Positions 9,637-17,066 of a DNA stretch of 64,000 nucleotides are shown here, one piece after another (position 1 is the stretch's first letter; each line of letters begins with the position of its first letter). The stretch is from assembly GCA_023391635.1 (NCBI GenBank), contig JAEWAQ010000018.1:54462-118461 (forward strand), given 5' to 3'. The stretch comes from Bacillota bacterium (GTDB lineage Bacteria > Bacillota > Bacilli > Paenibacillales > Paenibacillaceae). The notes below the pieces were generated by a model that saw only the letters and a program-made list of their open reading frames with translations, made no database searches and had not been told where the DNA came from. A program made the translations under genes and the position numbers.

Positions 9637-10191
9637 ATGACCCAACAACTTCAACCGGGCATGCCGGCACCAGCCTTCGCCATGGCTGATATTCACGGCA
9701 ACCCGATCGTGTTAAAGGAGTATCAAGGACGTAAAGTATATCTTTCCTTTTTCCGTTTCTCCGCCTGCGCCCTGTGCAATTTGCGTGTGCACCAATTGAT
9801 CGGCCGATTCCCGACGTGGCAGCGTCAAGGCATGGATGTCATCGCCGTTTTCGAATCCCCCGTGTCCAACATGAAGCAATATGTGGGCGCTCAAGCTGCT
9901 CCGTTCCCGCTCGTTGCCGATCCCAAGGCGCTCGTGTACGATTTATACGGCGTTGAGACTTCGGAGGAGAAAGTTCAAGCCACATTAGCTGACGCTGGCA
10001 CGAAGGATGTCATCGCTCAGGCCGCCGCCGCCGGTTTCAAGCTTACGCCCGAGGAAGGCTCGAATTTCCACCGGATTCCGGCTGAGTTTATCATTGACGA
10101 ACAGGGGATCGTGCAGGTCGCGCATTACAACCGTCTGATCACGGACCATTTGGAGATGGCGTCGATCGATCGTTTTGCAACGGGCCAATAA
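9637..10191 (+). CDS. peroxiredoxin-like (AhpC/TSA, redoxin) protein
   Basis: A 184-residue cytoplasmic protein with the thioredoxin fold of the AhpC/TSA superfamily: PGMPAPAFAMADIHGNPIVL at the N-terminus, then KVYLSFFRFSACALCNLRVH with a CxxC pair where classical peroxiredoxins carry TPVCT. The C-terminal half has IPAEFIIDEQGIVQ, typical of the family. A thiol-dependent peroxidase or disulfide reductase role is likely, but the substrate is unknown. The open frame extends far upstream through the SLH gene in another frame. ATG 9637 is chosen because AAGGGAGG lies about eight bases before it and the fold begins there. A strong hairpin separates it from the SLH gene, so it is probably a single-gene unit. 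Confidence 0.85.
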   Translation: MTQQLQPGMPAPAFAMADIHGNPIVLKEYQGRKVYLSFFRFSACALCNLRVHQLIGRFPTWQRQGMDVIAVFESPVSNMKQYVGAQAAPFPLVADPKALVYDLYGVETSEEKVQATLADAGTKDVIAQAAAAGFKLTPEEGSNFHRIPAEFIIDEQGIVQVAHYNRLITDHLEMASIDRFATGQ

Positions 10192-10210
10192 GGTTAATTA
10201 GGAAAGAGAA

Positions 10211-10231
10211 GGCCATCCCGACGGGATGGCC
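10211..10231. terminator. bidirectional terminator hairpin
   Basis: GGCCATCCC (10211-10219) and GGGATGGCC (10223-10231) form a 9-bp stem with a GAC loop between two convergent genes. The minus strand continues TTCTCTTTCC, so it could serve the coiled-coil gene as well as the peroxiredoxin gene. Confidence 0.65.
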
Positions 10232-10304
10232 TCAGCCTTCGTTAATTCGATTCGCAACTTACGCGCACGAGATCCGTTCAAGGCTGCAGGGGTTCGAGTG
10301 ATGA

Positions 10305-10796
10305 TTAGCGCTGACTTTTCAGCAATTCAATTTCGGTCTTAAGCGCCAATTGTTCGCGGTGCAAAATTTCGATGCTTGCTGCTTGCGAATGGAGTTGGAA
10401 AGAAAAGCGTTGTTCTTGTTCGGTTTGACGGGCAGCGATTTCCGCGATCTGTTCTTTAAGCGATTTAATCAAGCCGATCAACTGCGCATACAACTCTTCC
10501 ATGCTGTCCAATCGCTTATGAATCGCTTGCTGCTCTTTCTTGATGGCGGCAATCTCTTGCATAAGCTCCGTGCGGACTGCCTGAATCTCGCTACGAACAG
10601 CTTGAATCTCATTCTTGAATTCAATGCGAACTGCTTGAATCTCTTCCTTTAATTCGCTACGAACAGCTTGAATCTCTTCCTTTAATTCGCTGCGAACGGC
10701 CTGAATTTCGCTGCGAACGTTCTGGAACTCATCGACGATTTCTCCCCTGAATTTGCGCAGCTCGTCCAGGATTAATTCCAGGCTTGCTTGGCTCAT
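10305..10796 (-). CDS. coiled-coil protein with 11-residue repeats
   Basis: A 163-residue, highly charged protein with no membrane segment, almost entirely helical. From about residue 24 the unit EIQAVRSELKE recurs with an 11-residue period (hendecad), the spacing of a right-handed coiled coil. A more ordinary heptad pattern follows to the end (EQIAEIAARQTEQEQRF). The start has GGAGGAGGAG upstream. Similar proteins in Paenibacillus and Bacillus are hypothetical, and a scaffold or DNA-associated role cannot be told from sequence. It is a single gene, convergent with the peroxiredoxin. Confidence 0.75.
   Translation of the reverse strand: MSQASLELILDELRKFRGEIVDEFQNVRSEIQAVRSELKEEIQAVRSELKEEIQAVRIEFKNEIQAVRSEIQAVRTELMQEIAAIKKEQQAIHKRLDSMEELYAQLIGLIKSLKEQIAEIAARQTEQEQRFSFQLHSQAASIEILHREQLALKTEIELLKSQR
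10604..10702 (-). repeat. three tandem 33-bp units inside the coiled-coil gene
   Basis: Units at 10604-10636, 10637-10669 and 10670-10702 each encode one 11-residue hendecad. The last two differ at very few bases, which points to recent slippage or unequal crossing over. Copy number could vary between strains without breaking the frame. Confidence 0.75.
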
Positions 10797-10982
10797 GAAC
10801 GTACTCCTCCTCCGGATATGAGATGAATGCCGATCCTATACGTATCGATGCCGTCGGCCGGCTATCCGACCCCGGAGGCACGAGTGACGTTTCATAGGAC
10901 CATTATATCATGAGCCTGTGGGCAATTGAACGAAATTCGGGAGGCAAAATCCCGTTCCGTTCAGGAGATCGCCGGATTTTTA

Positions 10983-10991
10983 TGTTACAAT
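10983..10991 (+). promoter_or_regulatory. extended -10 for the ECF sigma gene
   Basis: TGTTACAAT gives a TGn-extended -10 (TACAAT at 10986-10991), 44 bases before the sigma factor start, without a recognisable -35. Just upstream, TGAACG...CGTTCA arms (about 10927-10962) can fold into a long hairpin. Confidence 0.35.
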
Positions 10992-11034
10992 AGCCGTAAA
11001 AGATAAATTTGACGCCAGAGGAGGAACGTCCGCC

Positions 11035-11643
11035 ATGGAGTTTATCGAGAGTCGGCTGATCACGCTGTCCAAGAACGGCGACCAGAACGCATTCCGGGAA
11101 ATCACGGAGATGTACCGGGACAAAATTTCCAGAATGGCATCCCGCATCTTGAAGGGCAGCATAGAGAGCGACGATGTCGTACAGGAGACGTTCCTCCGAT
11201 TCTATTTGAGCATGAACCGCTTCGACGAATCGAAGTCCCTGTCGGCCTGGCTTTACCGCATCGGGAAGAACGTCTGCCTGGATATGCTGCGCAAGCGAAG
11301 AACGACGGTGCCGCTGGACGAATCGCAAGACGAGGAAGGGTTAAGCCGTCACGAACGGATTCCGAGCCGTGAACCGACGCCGGAAGAAGCTGCGATAAGG
11401 TCGGAGAGCCGCGAGATGGCTGCCTTGATGATCGATTCGCTGCCGGAGAAGTTCAAGCCGCTATTCATCGGGCAGTATGTTCACGGCATGACGCTCGAGG
11501 AGATCAGCCAGGAGACGGGATTGCCGGTCAACACGGTCAAGTCCCGCATGAACCGCGGCCGCAGCTTCTTGAAGCGCAAGTGGGGAACAAGGCTGCTGCT
11601 CTATATCACGCTCTTCGCGTTTTATATTCAATTTCTCGGGTAG
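11035..11643 (+). CDS. ECF-type RNA polymerase sigma factor with hydrophobic C-terminal tail
   Basis: A 202-residue group 4 sigma factor. Region 2 covers about residues 20-90 (SDDVVQETFLRFYLSMNRFD, then AWLYRIGKNVCLDMLRKRR). Region 4 covers about 125-180 with the helix-turn-helix TLEEISQETGLPVNTVKSR. After region 4 the last ~16 residues are strongly hydrophobic (LLLYITLFAFYIQFLG), a possible membrane anchor that ordinary ECF factors lack. No anti-sigma gene follows: the next gene is on the opposite strand after a hairpin. The tail may therefore substitute for an anti-sigma by membrane tethering, which is inference. The start has GAGGAGGAA about nine bases upstream. Confidence 0.85.
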   Translation: MEFIESRLITLSKNGDQNAFREITEMYRDKISRMASRILKGSIESDDVVQETFLRFYLSMNRFDESKSLSAWLYRIGKNVCLDMLRKRRTTVPLDESQDEEGLSRHERIPSREPTPEEAAIRSESREMAALMIDSLPEKFKPLFIGQYVHGMTLEEISQETGLPVNTVKSRMNRGRSFLKRKWGTRLLLYITLFAFYIQFLG

Positions 11644-11659
11644 CGGTTGACGTAATGAA

Positions 11660-11692
11660 GCCGGGAGCCGCTCTGGGCAAGCGACTCCCGGC
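11660..11692. terminator. hairpin between convergent genes
   Basis: GCCGGGAG (11660-11667) pairs with CTCCCGGC (11685-11692) around a 17-base loop, 17 bases after the sigma gene stop. No T-run is present. It lies between convergent genes. Confidence 0.5.
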
Positions 11693-11727
11693 TGAGAGGT
11701 CATGCGGCCATGAATCTGCGCAGTGCG

Positions 11728-12207
11728 CTATTCCATGGCGATCAAATCTCGATAGGCGCCTGGGAACGAGTCTTCGATGGCGACGGCGCCGACAGTCCGT
11801 TGGTAAAAGTCAAGGGCTTCCACAACCCAACCGATGATGCCGTAGGCATACCCCTTATCCCGCATGGCATATAGGCATTCCAGCAACAAGGCTTTGCCGA
11901 TTCCGAGCCCGCGGTACGCCTCCAGCACGCCGGTCGGTCCAAAGAAGTTTTTGACCACGGCATCATAGCAGGCGAAGCCGATGACCTCTTTATCTTTCAC
12001 GGCGATAAAGCAATGAACGGGCAGCTGAGACAAGGCGAAGTCGGCTTCGTTGCGCCAGTTCTCCGTGAAATGCCGGCCGACGAATTCGACAACACGGTGT
12101 TTATCGGCCGTCATGGCGCGTTTGATCAGAATGCCTTGGGCACGAAGACCGGCGATCAAATCGCTGTTGTCGGGCAAATCGTACAGTTTGACAAGCATAT
12201 CAGGCAT
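11728..12207 (-). CDS. GNAT-family N-acetyltransferase
   Basis: A 159-residue acetyl-CoA-dependent acyltransferase. The central strand and loop FFGPTGVLEAYRGLGIGKAL contains the acetyl-CoA binding motif (Q/R-x-x-G-x-G/A) as RGLGIGKAL. FIAVKDKEVIGFACYDAV precedes it, and the C-terminus has the usual FYQRTVGA strand. The start has AAGGAGGG eight bases upstream and overlaps the end of the GH20 gene by 8 bases, so it is the last gene of the leftward amino-sugar operon. That suggests an amino-sugar or amine acceptor, but the substrate is not predictable. Confidence 0.85.
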   Translation of the reverse strand: MPDMLVKLYDLPDNSDLIAGLRAQGILIKRAMTADKHRVVEFVGRHFTENWRNEADFALSQLPVHCFIAVKDKEVIGFACYDAVVKNFFGPTGVLEAYRGLGIGKALLLECLYAMRDKGYAYGIIGWVVEALDFYQRTVGAVAIEDSFPGAYRDLIAME

Positions 12208-14005
12208 CGGATGAACCCTCCTTGTCGCCCGACTGGGCGGCGTTTGCGAAAATGGCTTGCAGCTTGTTCTCGTACAGAGCCGGCCGATAGAATCTGGATG
12301 CCATGAACAGCTCGGCCATCTGCGGCGGCAGCAATCGATCGACGACCGCCTGCATGGCTGCTCTCGCTATTCCCAGGTCCGCATAGTTGGCTCTGTATTT
12401 GTCTTTGAGGCAAGTGATGACTTCCTCGCTGTCAGGCGACATTTCGCCGCGGAACAAGAACGTATGCAGCGGGAATCGCCGCTTGAAAGGTATTTCATAT
12501 CGGAGCATGGCATCGATCAACTCGGCTGTCAGCCGATTGTCGCGAATGGCGGGGAGCAGCTGCGGCACGAGCGAATAATAATCCCCCGGGCCGTAGTCCT
12601 TCATCTCCTCGGCGTTCAAATCTTCTGTTCGCATGCCGTGATATTGACACAGGAAACGGGATAAATAGGTGTCGGAGTCCGCGCTTGCGTTCCAGTTCAG
12701 GTCAGCTGCGAAAAAAGCCGGATATCGGGACGTTTCGAACAACCCGTAGGGGCTGCCAAGCGAGAATGGGGCGGACCAATTCGTGTTGATCACGCCATCA
12801 AGCTGTTCGGACTCCGCCAGCTGAGTCCAATTTCGCAAGTTGTCGATGCGGTTGCGGATCACCGGGTAATTCTGCTCGCCGTTATCGTCCCAGCAGCGCA
12901 CGGACGAGGCGCCGAGCACCTGGACGCCGGCTTTGCGCAGTGCGCGGATCATGCGGCGGGCATCGGCTTTCATACTGTGTCCGCCATAAATCCAGATGAC
13001 GACGATCACCCGTTTGTCCAACTGCCCGATTTCTTCCTCCGTCGCGTGCATCAGCATGTCATGCCAGATCATGGGCGTCTTGCCCAGCGAGCAGACCTTG
13101 TCCGCCAAGCGGTTGACGAAGCGGATGAACAAGGTCTCGCGGCTAATGCCGGAACTGCGGCAATCCGCGCATGTCCCCAAGCTCCAAACTTCATCGCAGC
13201 CGATATGCAGATAACGGCTGTGCGGATGAAGGCTGGCGATTTCCTCGATAATTCCCGCCATCATGTCATAGGCGCCCGGCCGTTGCGGGCAGAGCTCGCC
13301 AACGCTGTCAGGCGTTTCGCGGAAACCGATATAATCAGGATGTTTCAAAATATACTCCAAGTGGCCGAAGGATTGCTGCTTGGGAATAATCTCCACGAAA
13401 TTCGCGTGCGCGACGGCCAGCAGCCGTTCATGTTGCTCGTCTGTCAGACAGAGCTCCGAATGACGCAGGAAGGGAAGCTTCCGGAACGGAAGCTTGTCTT
13501 CGTATTCCACGACCAGCGTATTGATTTTGTAAGCGGAAAGTTCCTCTACATATTGCAAAATATGCTCGAAAGTCGGGTATACCGTCCGCAAATCCAGATA
13601 ATCGCTGCGCAGTCGCAGGTCGGCCCAGTCCGCGATCGTGACGGCTGGGGCAAACCCGCCGCCATTGTGCAGCAATTGCTGCAATGTCTTCATGCCATAG
13701 AACAAACCGGCGGCGCTCAGGGCGTATATTTCGACTCGGTCGGCCTCCAGGCTGAGTACATAGCCTTCGTGCCGCCCTTGGACCCGCATGGCCATTTGCG
13801 AATTGTAACTCAGCCCGCGGGAGAGAACGGCATAACCGGCATCTGTCGTCGACTCTGCAATCCGGCCGAATAACGAATTCGCGAGCGACAGCAGCCGCGG
13901 ATCGGGTGCAGGCACACAGAGCACGACATCCCAAGTATCCACGCCCTCGACACGGGTGCCGCCCATCTCTGCGTATTGGGGCTGGGGAATCAGATTCAAG
14001 CTCAT
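12200..14005 (-). CDS. GH20 family beta-N-acetylhexosaminidase (cytoplasmic)
   Basis: A 601-residue glycoside hydrolase family 20 enzyme that removes terminal beta-GlcNAc (or GalNAc) from oligosaccharides. An N-terminal domain (about 1-130, LIPQPQYAEMGGTRVEG) leads into the catalytic barrel. The catalytic pair is D271-E272 in YLHIGCDEVWSLG, matching the H-x-G-x-D-E signature, where the carbonyl of the substrate acetamido group acts as nucleophile. No signal peptide is present, so it probably acts on imported chito-oligosaccharides. The long frame starts at 14077, but ATG 14005 is chosen for its AGGAGGT seven bases upstream and because it avoids overlap with the SIS gene, which ends 20 bases earlier. 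Confidence 0.88.
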   Translation of the reverse strand: MSLNLIPQPQYAEMGGTRVEGVDTWDVVLCVPAPDPRLLSLANSLFGRIAESTTDAGYAVLSRGLSYNSQMAMRVQGRHEGYVLSLEADRVEIYALSAAGLFYGMKTLQQLLHNGGGFAPAVTIADWADLRLRSDYLDLRTVYPTFEHILQYVEELSAYKINTLVVEYEDKLPFRKLPFLRHSELCLTDEQHERLLAVAHANFVEIIPKQQSFGHLEYILKHPDYIGFRETPDSVGELCPQRPGAYDMMAGIIEEIASLHPHSRYLHIGCDEVWSLGTCADCRSSGISRETLFIRFVNRLADKVCSLGKTPMIWHDMLMHATEEEIGQLDKRVIVVIWIYGGHSMKADARRMIRALRKAGVQVLGASSVRCWDDNGEQNYPVIRNRIDNLRNWTQLAESEQLDGVINTNWSAPFSLGSPYGLFETSRYPAFFAADLNWNASADSDTYLSRFLCQYHGMRTEDLNAEEMKDYGPGDYYSLVPQLLPAIRDNRLTAELIDAMLRYEIPFKRRFPLHTFLFRGEMSPDSEEVITCLKDKYRANYADLGIARAAMQAVVDRLLPPQMAELFMASRFYRPALYENKLQAIFANAAQSGDKEGSSDA

Positions 14006-14025
14006 CTGCCGGACCTCCTCTTCGC

Positions 14026-14790
14026 TTACAGCCAACGTACCCGTCCTTTGAAACGCTCGATGAAACGGTTGTTCCATTCGTCCCCGCCAGGCGCGTTGCC
14101 GCTTCTCCAGACCGGCGCCTCGATGCCCTTCTCGCCGAGGTAGGCGGCGGTCGTCATCATAAGAGAGTTCAGCAGGAAGGCATTGGCGAATGTCGAGGTC
14201 GAGCCCATCTTCGGTTCGATCCCGTCGATCTGAAGGGCAGCGTCGCCGGGCTTAACCTTGCTGTCGAGATAGTAATCGCATACTTCGTACAAATTACGGC
14301 CCGAGGGGTGTCTTGCGATATGATTTTTTGGCGTCGCATCCGCGTGTCCGACGGAAGTGACGGCGATCGTCGTCACGCCTCTGCGCTTGGCTTCAAGCGC
14401 GGCATCGATGCATGCGGTGTTGATGCCGTAAGCGTTTGCGATGATCAAGATATCTCCTTCGGACAGGCGATTGTCTTCAATGACGATGGTGCCGTATCCC
14501 GGGGTACGCTCGATGGCCATGGAGCGCAAGGCGCCGCTCGAAATCATCGTTCCTTCGTCCAGGATGGCGCTGATGTGCATCAAGCCGCCGGCACGGAAGA
14601 ATACTTCGGTTGCATTCATGTTGGAATGTCCGCCGGGGCCATACAGGTACACGAGCTTATCCTCCGCGATATGGTCGGCCAGCAATTTGGCGACCGTGTG
14701 GAGCCGCTCGGGCGGCTCGCTCTTGATTTCCTCCAACAAATCCGTGATGACGGTCAAGTAAGCGGACATGATGTCTTCGTTTGCTCTCAT
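14026..14790 (-). CDS. SIS-domain phosphosugar-binding protein
   Basis: A 254-residue protein of the sugar-isomerase (SIS) superfamily. An N-terminal helical part (about 1-40) precedes the SIS core: DKLVYLYGPGGHSNMNATEV, GDILIIANAYGINTACIDAA, and RRGVTTIAVTS. Members bind phosphorylated sugars and can isomerise them or, as MurQ and GlmS relatives do, cleave or transfer groups. Its place between the LacI regulator and the GH20 gene suggests action on an amino-sugar phosphate. AAAGGAGG lies before ATG 14790. The operator palindrome at 14824 is 34 bases upstream, so expression of SIS-GH20-acetyltransferase is probably repressed directly by the neighbouring regulator. Confidence 0.8.
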   Translation of the reverse strand: MRANEDIMSAYLTVITDLLEEIKSEPPERLHTVAKLLADHIAEDKLVYLYGPGGHSNMNATEVFFRAGGLMHISAILDEGTMISSGALRSMAIERTPGYGTIVIEDNRLSEGDILIIANAYGINTACIDAALEAKRRGVTTIAVTSVGHADATPKNHIARHPSGRNLYEVCDYYLDSKVKPGDAALQIDGIEPKMGSTSTFANAFLLNSLMMTTAAYLGEKGIEAPVWRSGNAPGGDEWNNRFIERFKGRVRWL

Positions 14791-14823
14791 ACAGGTGCCT
14801 CCTTTGTGAGTTCAATACGTGGT

Positions 14824-14835
14824 GCAATCGATTGC
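14824..14835. promoter_or_regulatory. LacI-type operator, copy 1
   Basis: GCAATCGATTGC is a perfect 12-bp palindrome with a central CG, the form recognised by LacI/GalR regulators. It lies in the 73-base gap between the regulator gene and the SIS gene. The same site with one change is at 16114-16125 in front of the transporter operon. Confidence 0.7.
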
Positions 14836-14863
14836 GTTTGCTATATCCGACGCAACAGCTATA

Positions 14864-15931
14864 TTAAGGCAATCTGGCCTGCGTGGATTCCCGTACGATC
14901 AGCTTCGGCTCCAATTGAATCGTAACATGCGCCATCGGAAGCGAATTTTGCGGAATGATGTTCTTGAACAACAAGTCGGCGGCGAGATGTCCGAGATCGT
15001 ATGTGCTTTGGTCAATCGTCGTCAGGCTGGGCGTGATCATCTCCGTGAAGAGGATATTGTCAAAGCCGACGACGGACAGATCGTCCGGCACGCGAACGCC
15101 CCGGACTTGAAGCTGCCGAATCAGACCGATCGCCGCCATATCGTTAATACAGAACACGGCCGTGGGGCGGGCGGGCAAAGACAATAGATGATCGGCGGCC
15201 CGCTTGCCCAGCATGAAGTCGTACATCTGATCGTCATCATCGTGCTCGTAGGCTTCCACGTATACGAATTCGTCTTTGACCGGAATGCCATGGCTGACCA
15301 TCGCCTTCTTGTAGCCCGACAACAGTTTTTTCCTGCTTGTACGCAGCAATGGCGCCGAGACGAACGCAATGTCGGTATGTCCGAGATCGATCAGATGCCG
15401 GGTCGCGATCTCGGCGCCCGCGGCAAAATTGAATCCGGCGCGGCTGCATTCTACCTTGACATCTTGCTCCATGGCGACGACAGATACGTTTTTGTCCAAT
15501 ATGCGTTGAAGAACGCCGCCGGTATCATCGATCGATGCGATGAGAATCCCCTTCACCTGCTTCTGCAAAAGCAAGTTTACGTTTTTCTCCTCAGTCTTCG
15601 TGTCGCGAAACGAGTTGCAGAGAATGATTTGCGAATCGAACCGCTGCGCCACGTCCTGAATGCCGCGAAGCAGCGTGCTGTAGTAGTTGGACATGTTGGG
15701 AATCACGACGCCGATGTCATTGATTCGGTCCGTTTTCAAATTTTTGCCGATCAAATTCGGAATATAATGCAAATCTTCGGCTGCCTTCAGGATTTCCCGC
15801 CGCGTTTCCTGGCTAACGGGATAGTCGCTGCCGCTTAGTACTCTCGATACGGTAGAGGGAGACACCTTGCAATGCTTGGCAATATCATAAATCGTCGTTT
15901 TTTTAGGGGTTGATTTCGATGTTTGGCGCAA
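14864..15931 (-). CDS. LacI/GalR family transcriptional regulator of the amino-sugar genes
   Basis: A 355-residue repressor. The helix-turn-helix TIYDIAKHCKVSPSTVSRVL is at residues 13-32. The periplasmic-binding-protein-like sensor fills the rest (NDIGVVIPNMSNYYSTLLRG; the effector-domain strand AVFCINDMAAIGLIRQL; LTTIDQSTYDLGHLAADLLF). It starts with TTG, with GGGAGG eight bases upstream and no ATG available before the helix-turn-helix. It sits between two operons that carry the same palindrome (14824 and 16114), so it most likely represses both and is released by an amino-sugar or its phosphate. Its own leader has further dyads at 15956-15984. Confidence 0.88.
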   Translation of the reverse strand: MRQTSKSTPKKTTIYDIAKHCKVSPSTVSRVLSGSDYPVSQETRREILKAAEDLHYIPNLIGKNLKTDRINDIGVVIPNMSNYYSTLLRGIQDVAQRFDSQIILCNSFRDTKTEEKNVNLLLQKQVKGILIASIDDTGGVLQRILDKNVSVVAMEQDVKVECSRAGFNFAAGAEIATRHLIDLGHTDIAFVSAPLLRTSRKKLLSGYKKAMVSHGIPVKDEFVYVEAYEHDDDDQMYDFMLGKRAADHLLSLPARPTAVFCINDMAAIGLIRQLQVRGVRVPDDLSVVGFDNILFTEMITPSLTTIDQSTYDLGHLAADLLFKNIIPQNSLPMAHVTIQLEPKLIVRESTQARLP

Positions 15932-15955
15932 TTATTGGCCTCCCTTCAGAAAGAA

Positions 15956-15984
15956 GTTTCATAGAAACATTCAGAAACTGTTTC
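15956..15984. promoter_or_regulatory. paired dyads in the regulator leader
   Basis: GTTTC-ATA-GAAAC (15956-15968) is followed by GAAAC-T-GTTTC (15974-15984), so four half-sites of one pentamer are arranged as two inverted pairs 24-53 bases before the TTG start of the LacI-type gene. Either a second regulator's operator or alternative leader hairpins could explain this. Confidence 0.4.
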
Positions 15985-16071
15985 CTTCCCAATCTACATT
16001 AAATCAAATGAAATGGATTATCAAGCCCTAATAAAGCAAGTAAAACCTAGCATATTCCCTTGATTTCGGAC

Positions 16072-16127
16072 TTGACAGCGGATTCAATTTGTTGTTTAAT
16101 CCAATCAACAATAGAAATCGATTGCGT
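16072..16127 (+). promoter_or_regulatory. sigma-A promoter with downstream LacI operator (copy 2)
   Basis: TTGACA at 16072-16077, a 17-base spacer and TTTAAT at 16095-16100 make a near-consensus vegetative promoter. GAAATCGATTGC (16114-16125) starts about seven bases after the expected transcription start and matches the 14824 palindrome except for one base. This is a classic roadblock or competition site, so the ABC-nagB-nagA-like operon should be repressed by the adjacent LacI-type protein. Confidence 0.75.
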
Positions 16128-16147
16128 AAATGAAAATGGGGGGAAGA

Positions 16148-17056
16148 ATGATGAAGACGGTCAGATCCCTTCGCTTAAAAGAAAACATCGCGGGGTACAC
16201 CTTTCTTCTGCCTAGCTTGCTCGGTTTTGCCTTCTTTATCGCCTTCCCGATCTTGGGATCGCTGCTGCTCAGCTTTACGGAATGGAACTTTCTGGCCGGC
16301 TTTCGCGGCATTCATTTCATTGGTCTGGACAACTTCAAGCATCTGGTGTCCGGGCAGGATGATTGGTTCAGCAAGTCCATGTTCAATACGGTAATATTCG
16401 CACTGGTCACCGTGCCGATCGGGTTGTTGCTCGGATTGCTGGTCGCCGTCTTGATCAACAAGTACGTGTACGCATCCGGGTTGTTCAAGGTCGTCGTATT
16501 CATCCCCTATATATCGAGTGTCGTTGCGTCAGCCGTCGTATGGATGGTCGTACTGCATCCGTCATATGGTCCGGTTAACAGTTTCTTGCTATCGGTCGGG
16601 GTCGACAATCCGCCAGGATGGTTCACCGATATGAAGTGGGCGTTCCCGACGGTCATGGCTTTTCACATATGGCAGACATTGGGCTACACGGTAATCGTAT
16701 TTATGGCCGGACTCAAGGGAATTCCGGCCGAACTGTATGAAGCGGCTACAATCGATGGAGCAGGGGAAGTCAAGAAATTCCGGCATATCACCATACCGAT
16801 GATATCGCCAATGACGTTCTTCCTTTCCACGATGGGCATTATCGGTTCGTTCAAAGTATTCGATTCCGTAAAGGTGCTGACGAACGGCGGGCCGGGCAAC
16901 GAGACGACGAATATCGCCTTCTATATTTACAGGGAAGCCTTCTCGTTCTACAAGATGGGTACCGCGAATGCCGCTGCATGGCTTATGTTTATCATCATTT
17001 TTGTCATCACGATGATTCAGATCAAACAGCAGAACAAATGGGTCGTCTACGATTAG
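16148..17056 (+). CDS. ABC sugar transporter permease (MalF/UgpA type)
   Basis: About 302 residues with six membrane helices. The cytoplasmic EAA loop appears as ELYEAATIDGAGEVKKFRHI, the site that contacts the ATPase. The frame opens at ATG 16130, but GGGGGGA lies just before the tandem ATGs at 16148/16151, so initiation there is preferred. It is the first gene of the rightward operon and is followed 10 bases later by the second permease. No ATPase gene is encoded in the operon, so a shared MsmX-type ATPase is expected. The likely substrate is N-acetylglucosamine-containing oligosaccharide, from the context of NagA/NagB-like and GH20 genes. Confidence 0.88.
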   Translation: MMKTVRSLRLKENIAGYTFLLPSLLGFAFFIAFPILGSLLLSFTEWNFLAGFRGIHFIGLDNFKHLVSGQDDWFSKSMFNTVIFALVTVPIGLLLGLLVAVLINKYVYASGLFKVVVFIPYISSVVASAVVWMVVLHPSYGPVNSFLLSVGVDNPPGWFTDMKWAFPTVMAFHIWQTLGYTVIVFMAGLKGIPAELYEAATIDGAGEVKKFRHITIPMISPMTFFLSTMGIIGSFKVFDSVKVLTNGGPGNETTNIAFYIYREAFSFYKMGTANAAAWLMFIIIFVITMIQIKQQNKWVVYD

Positions 17057-17066
17057 AGGTGAGAGA

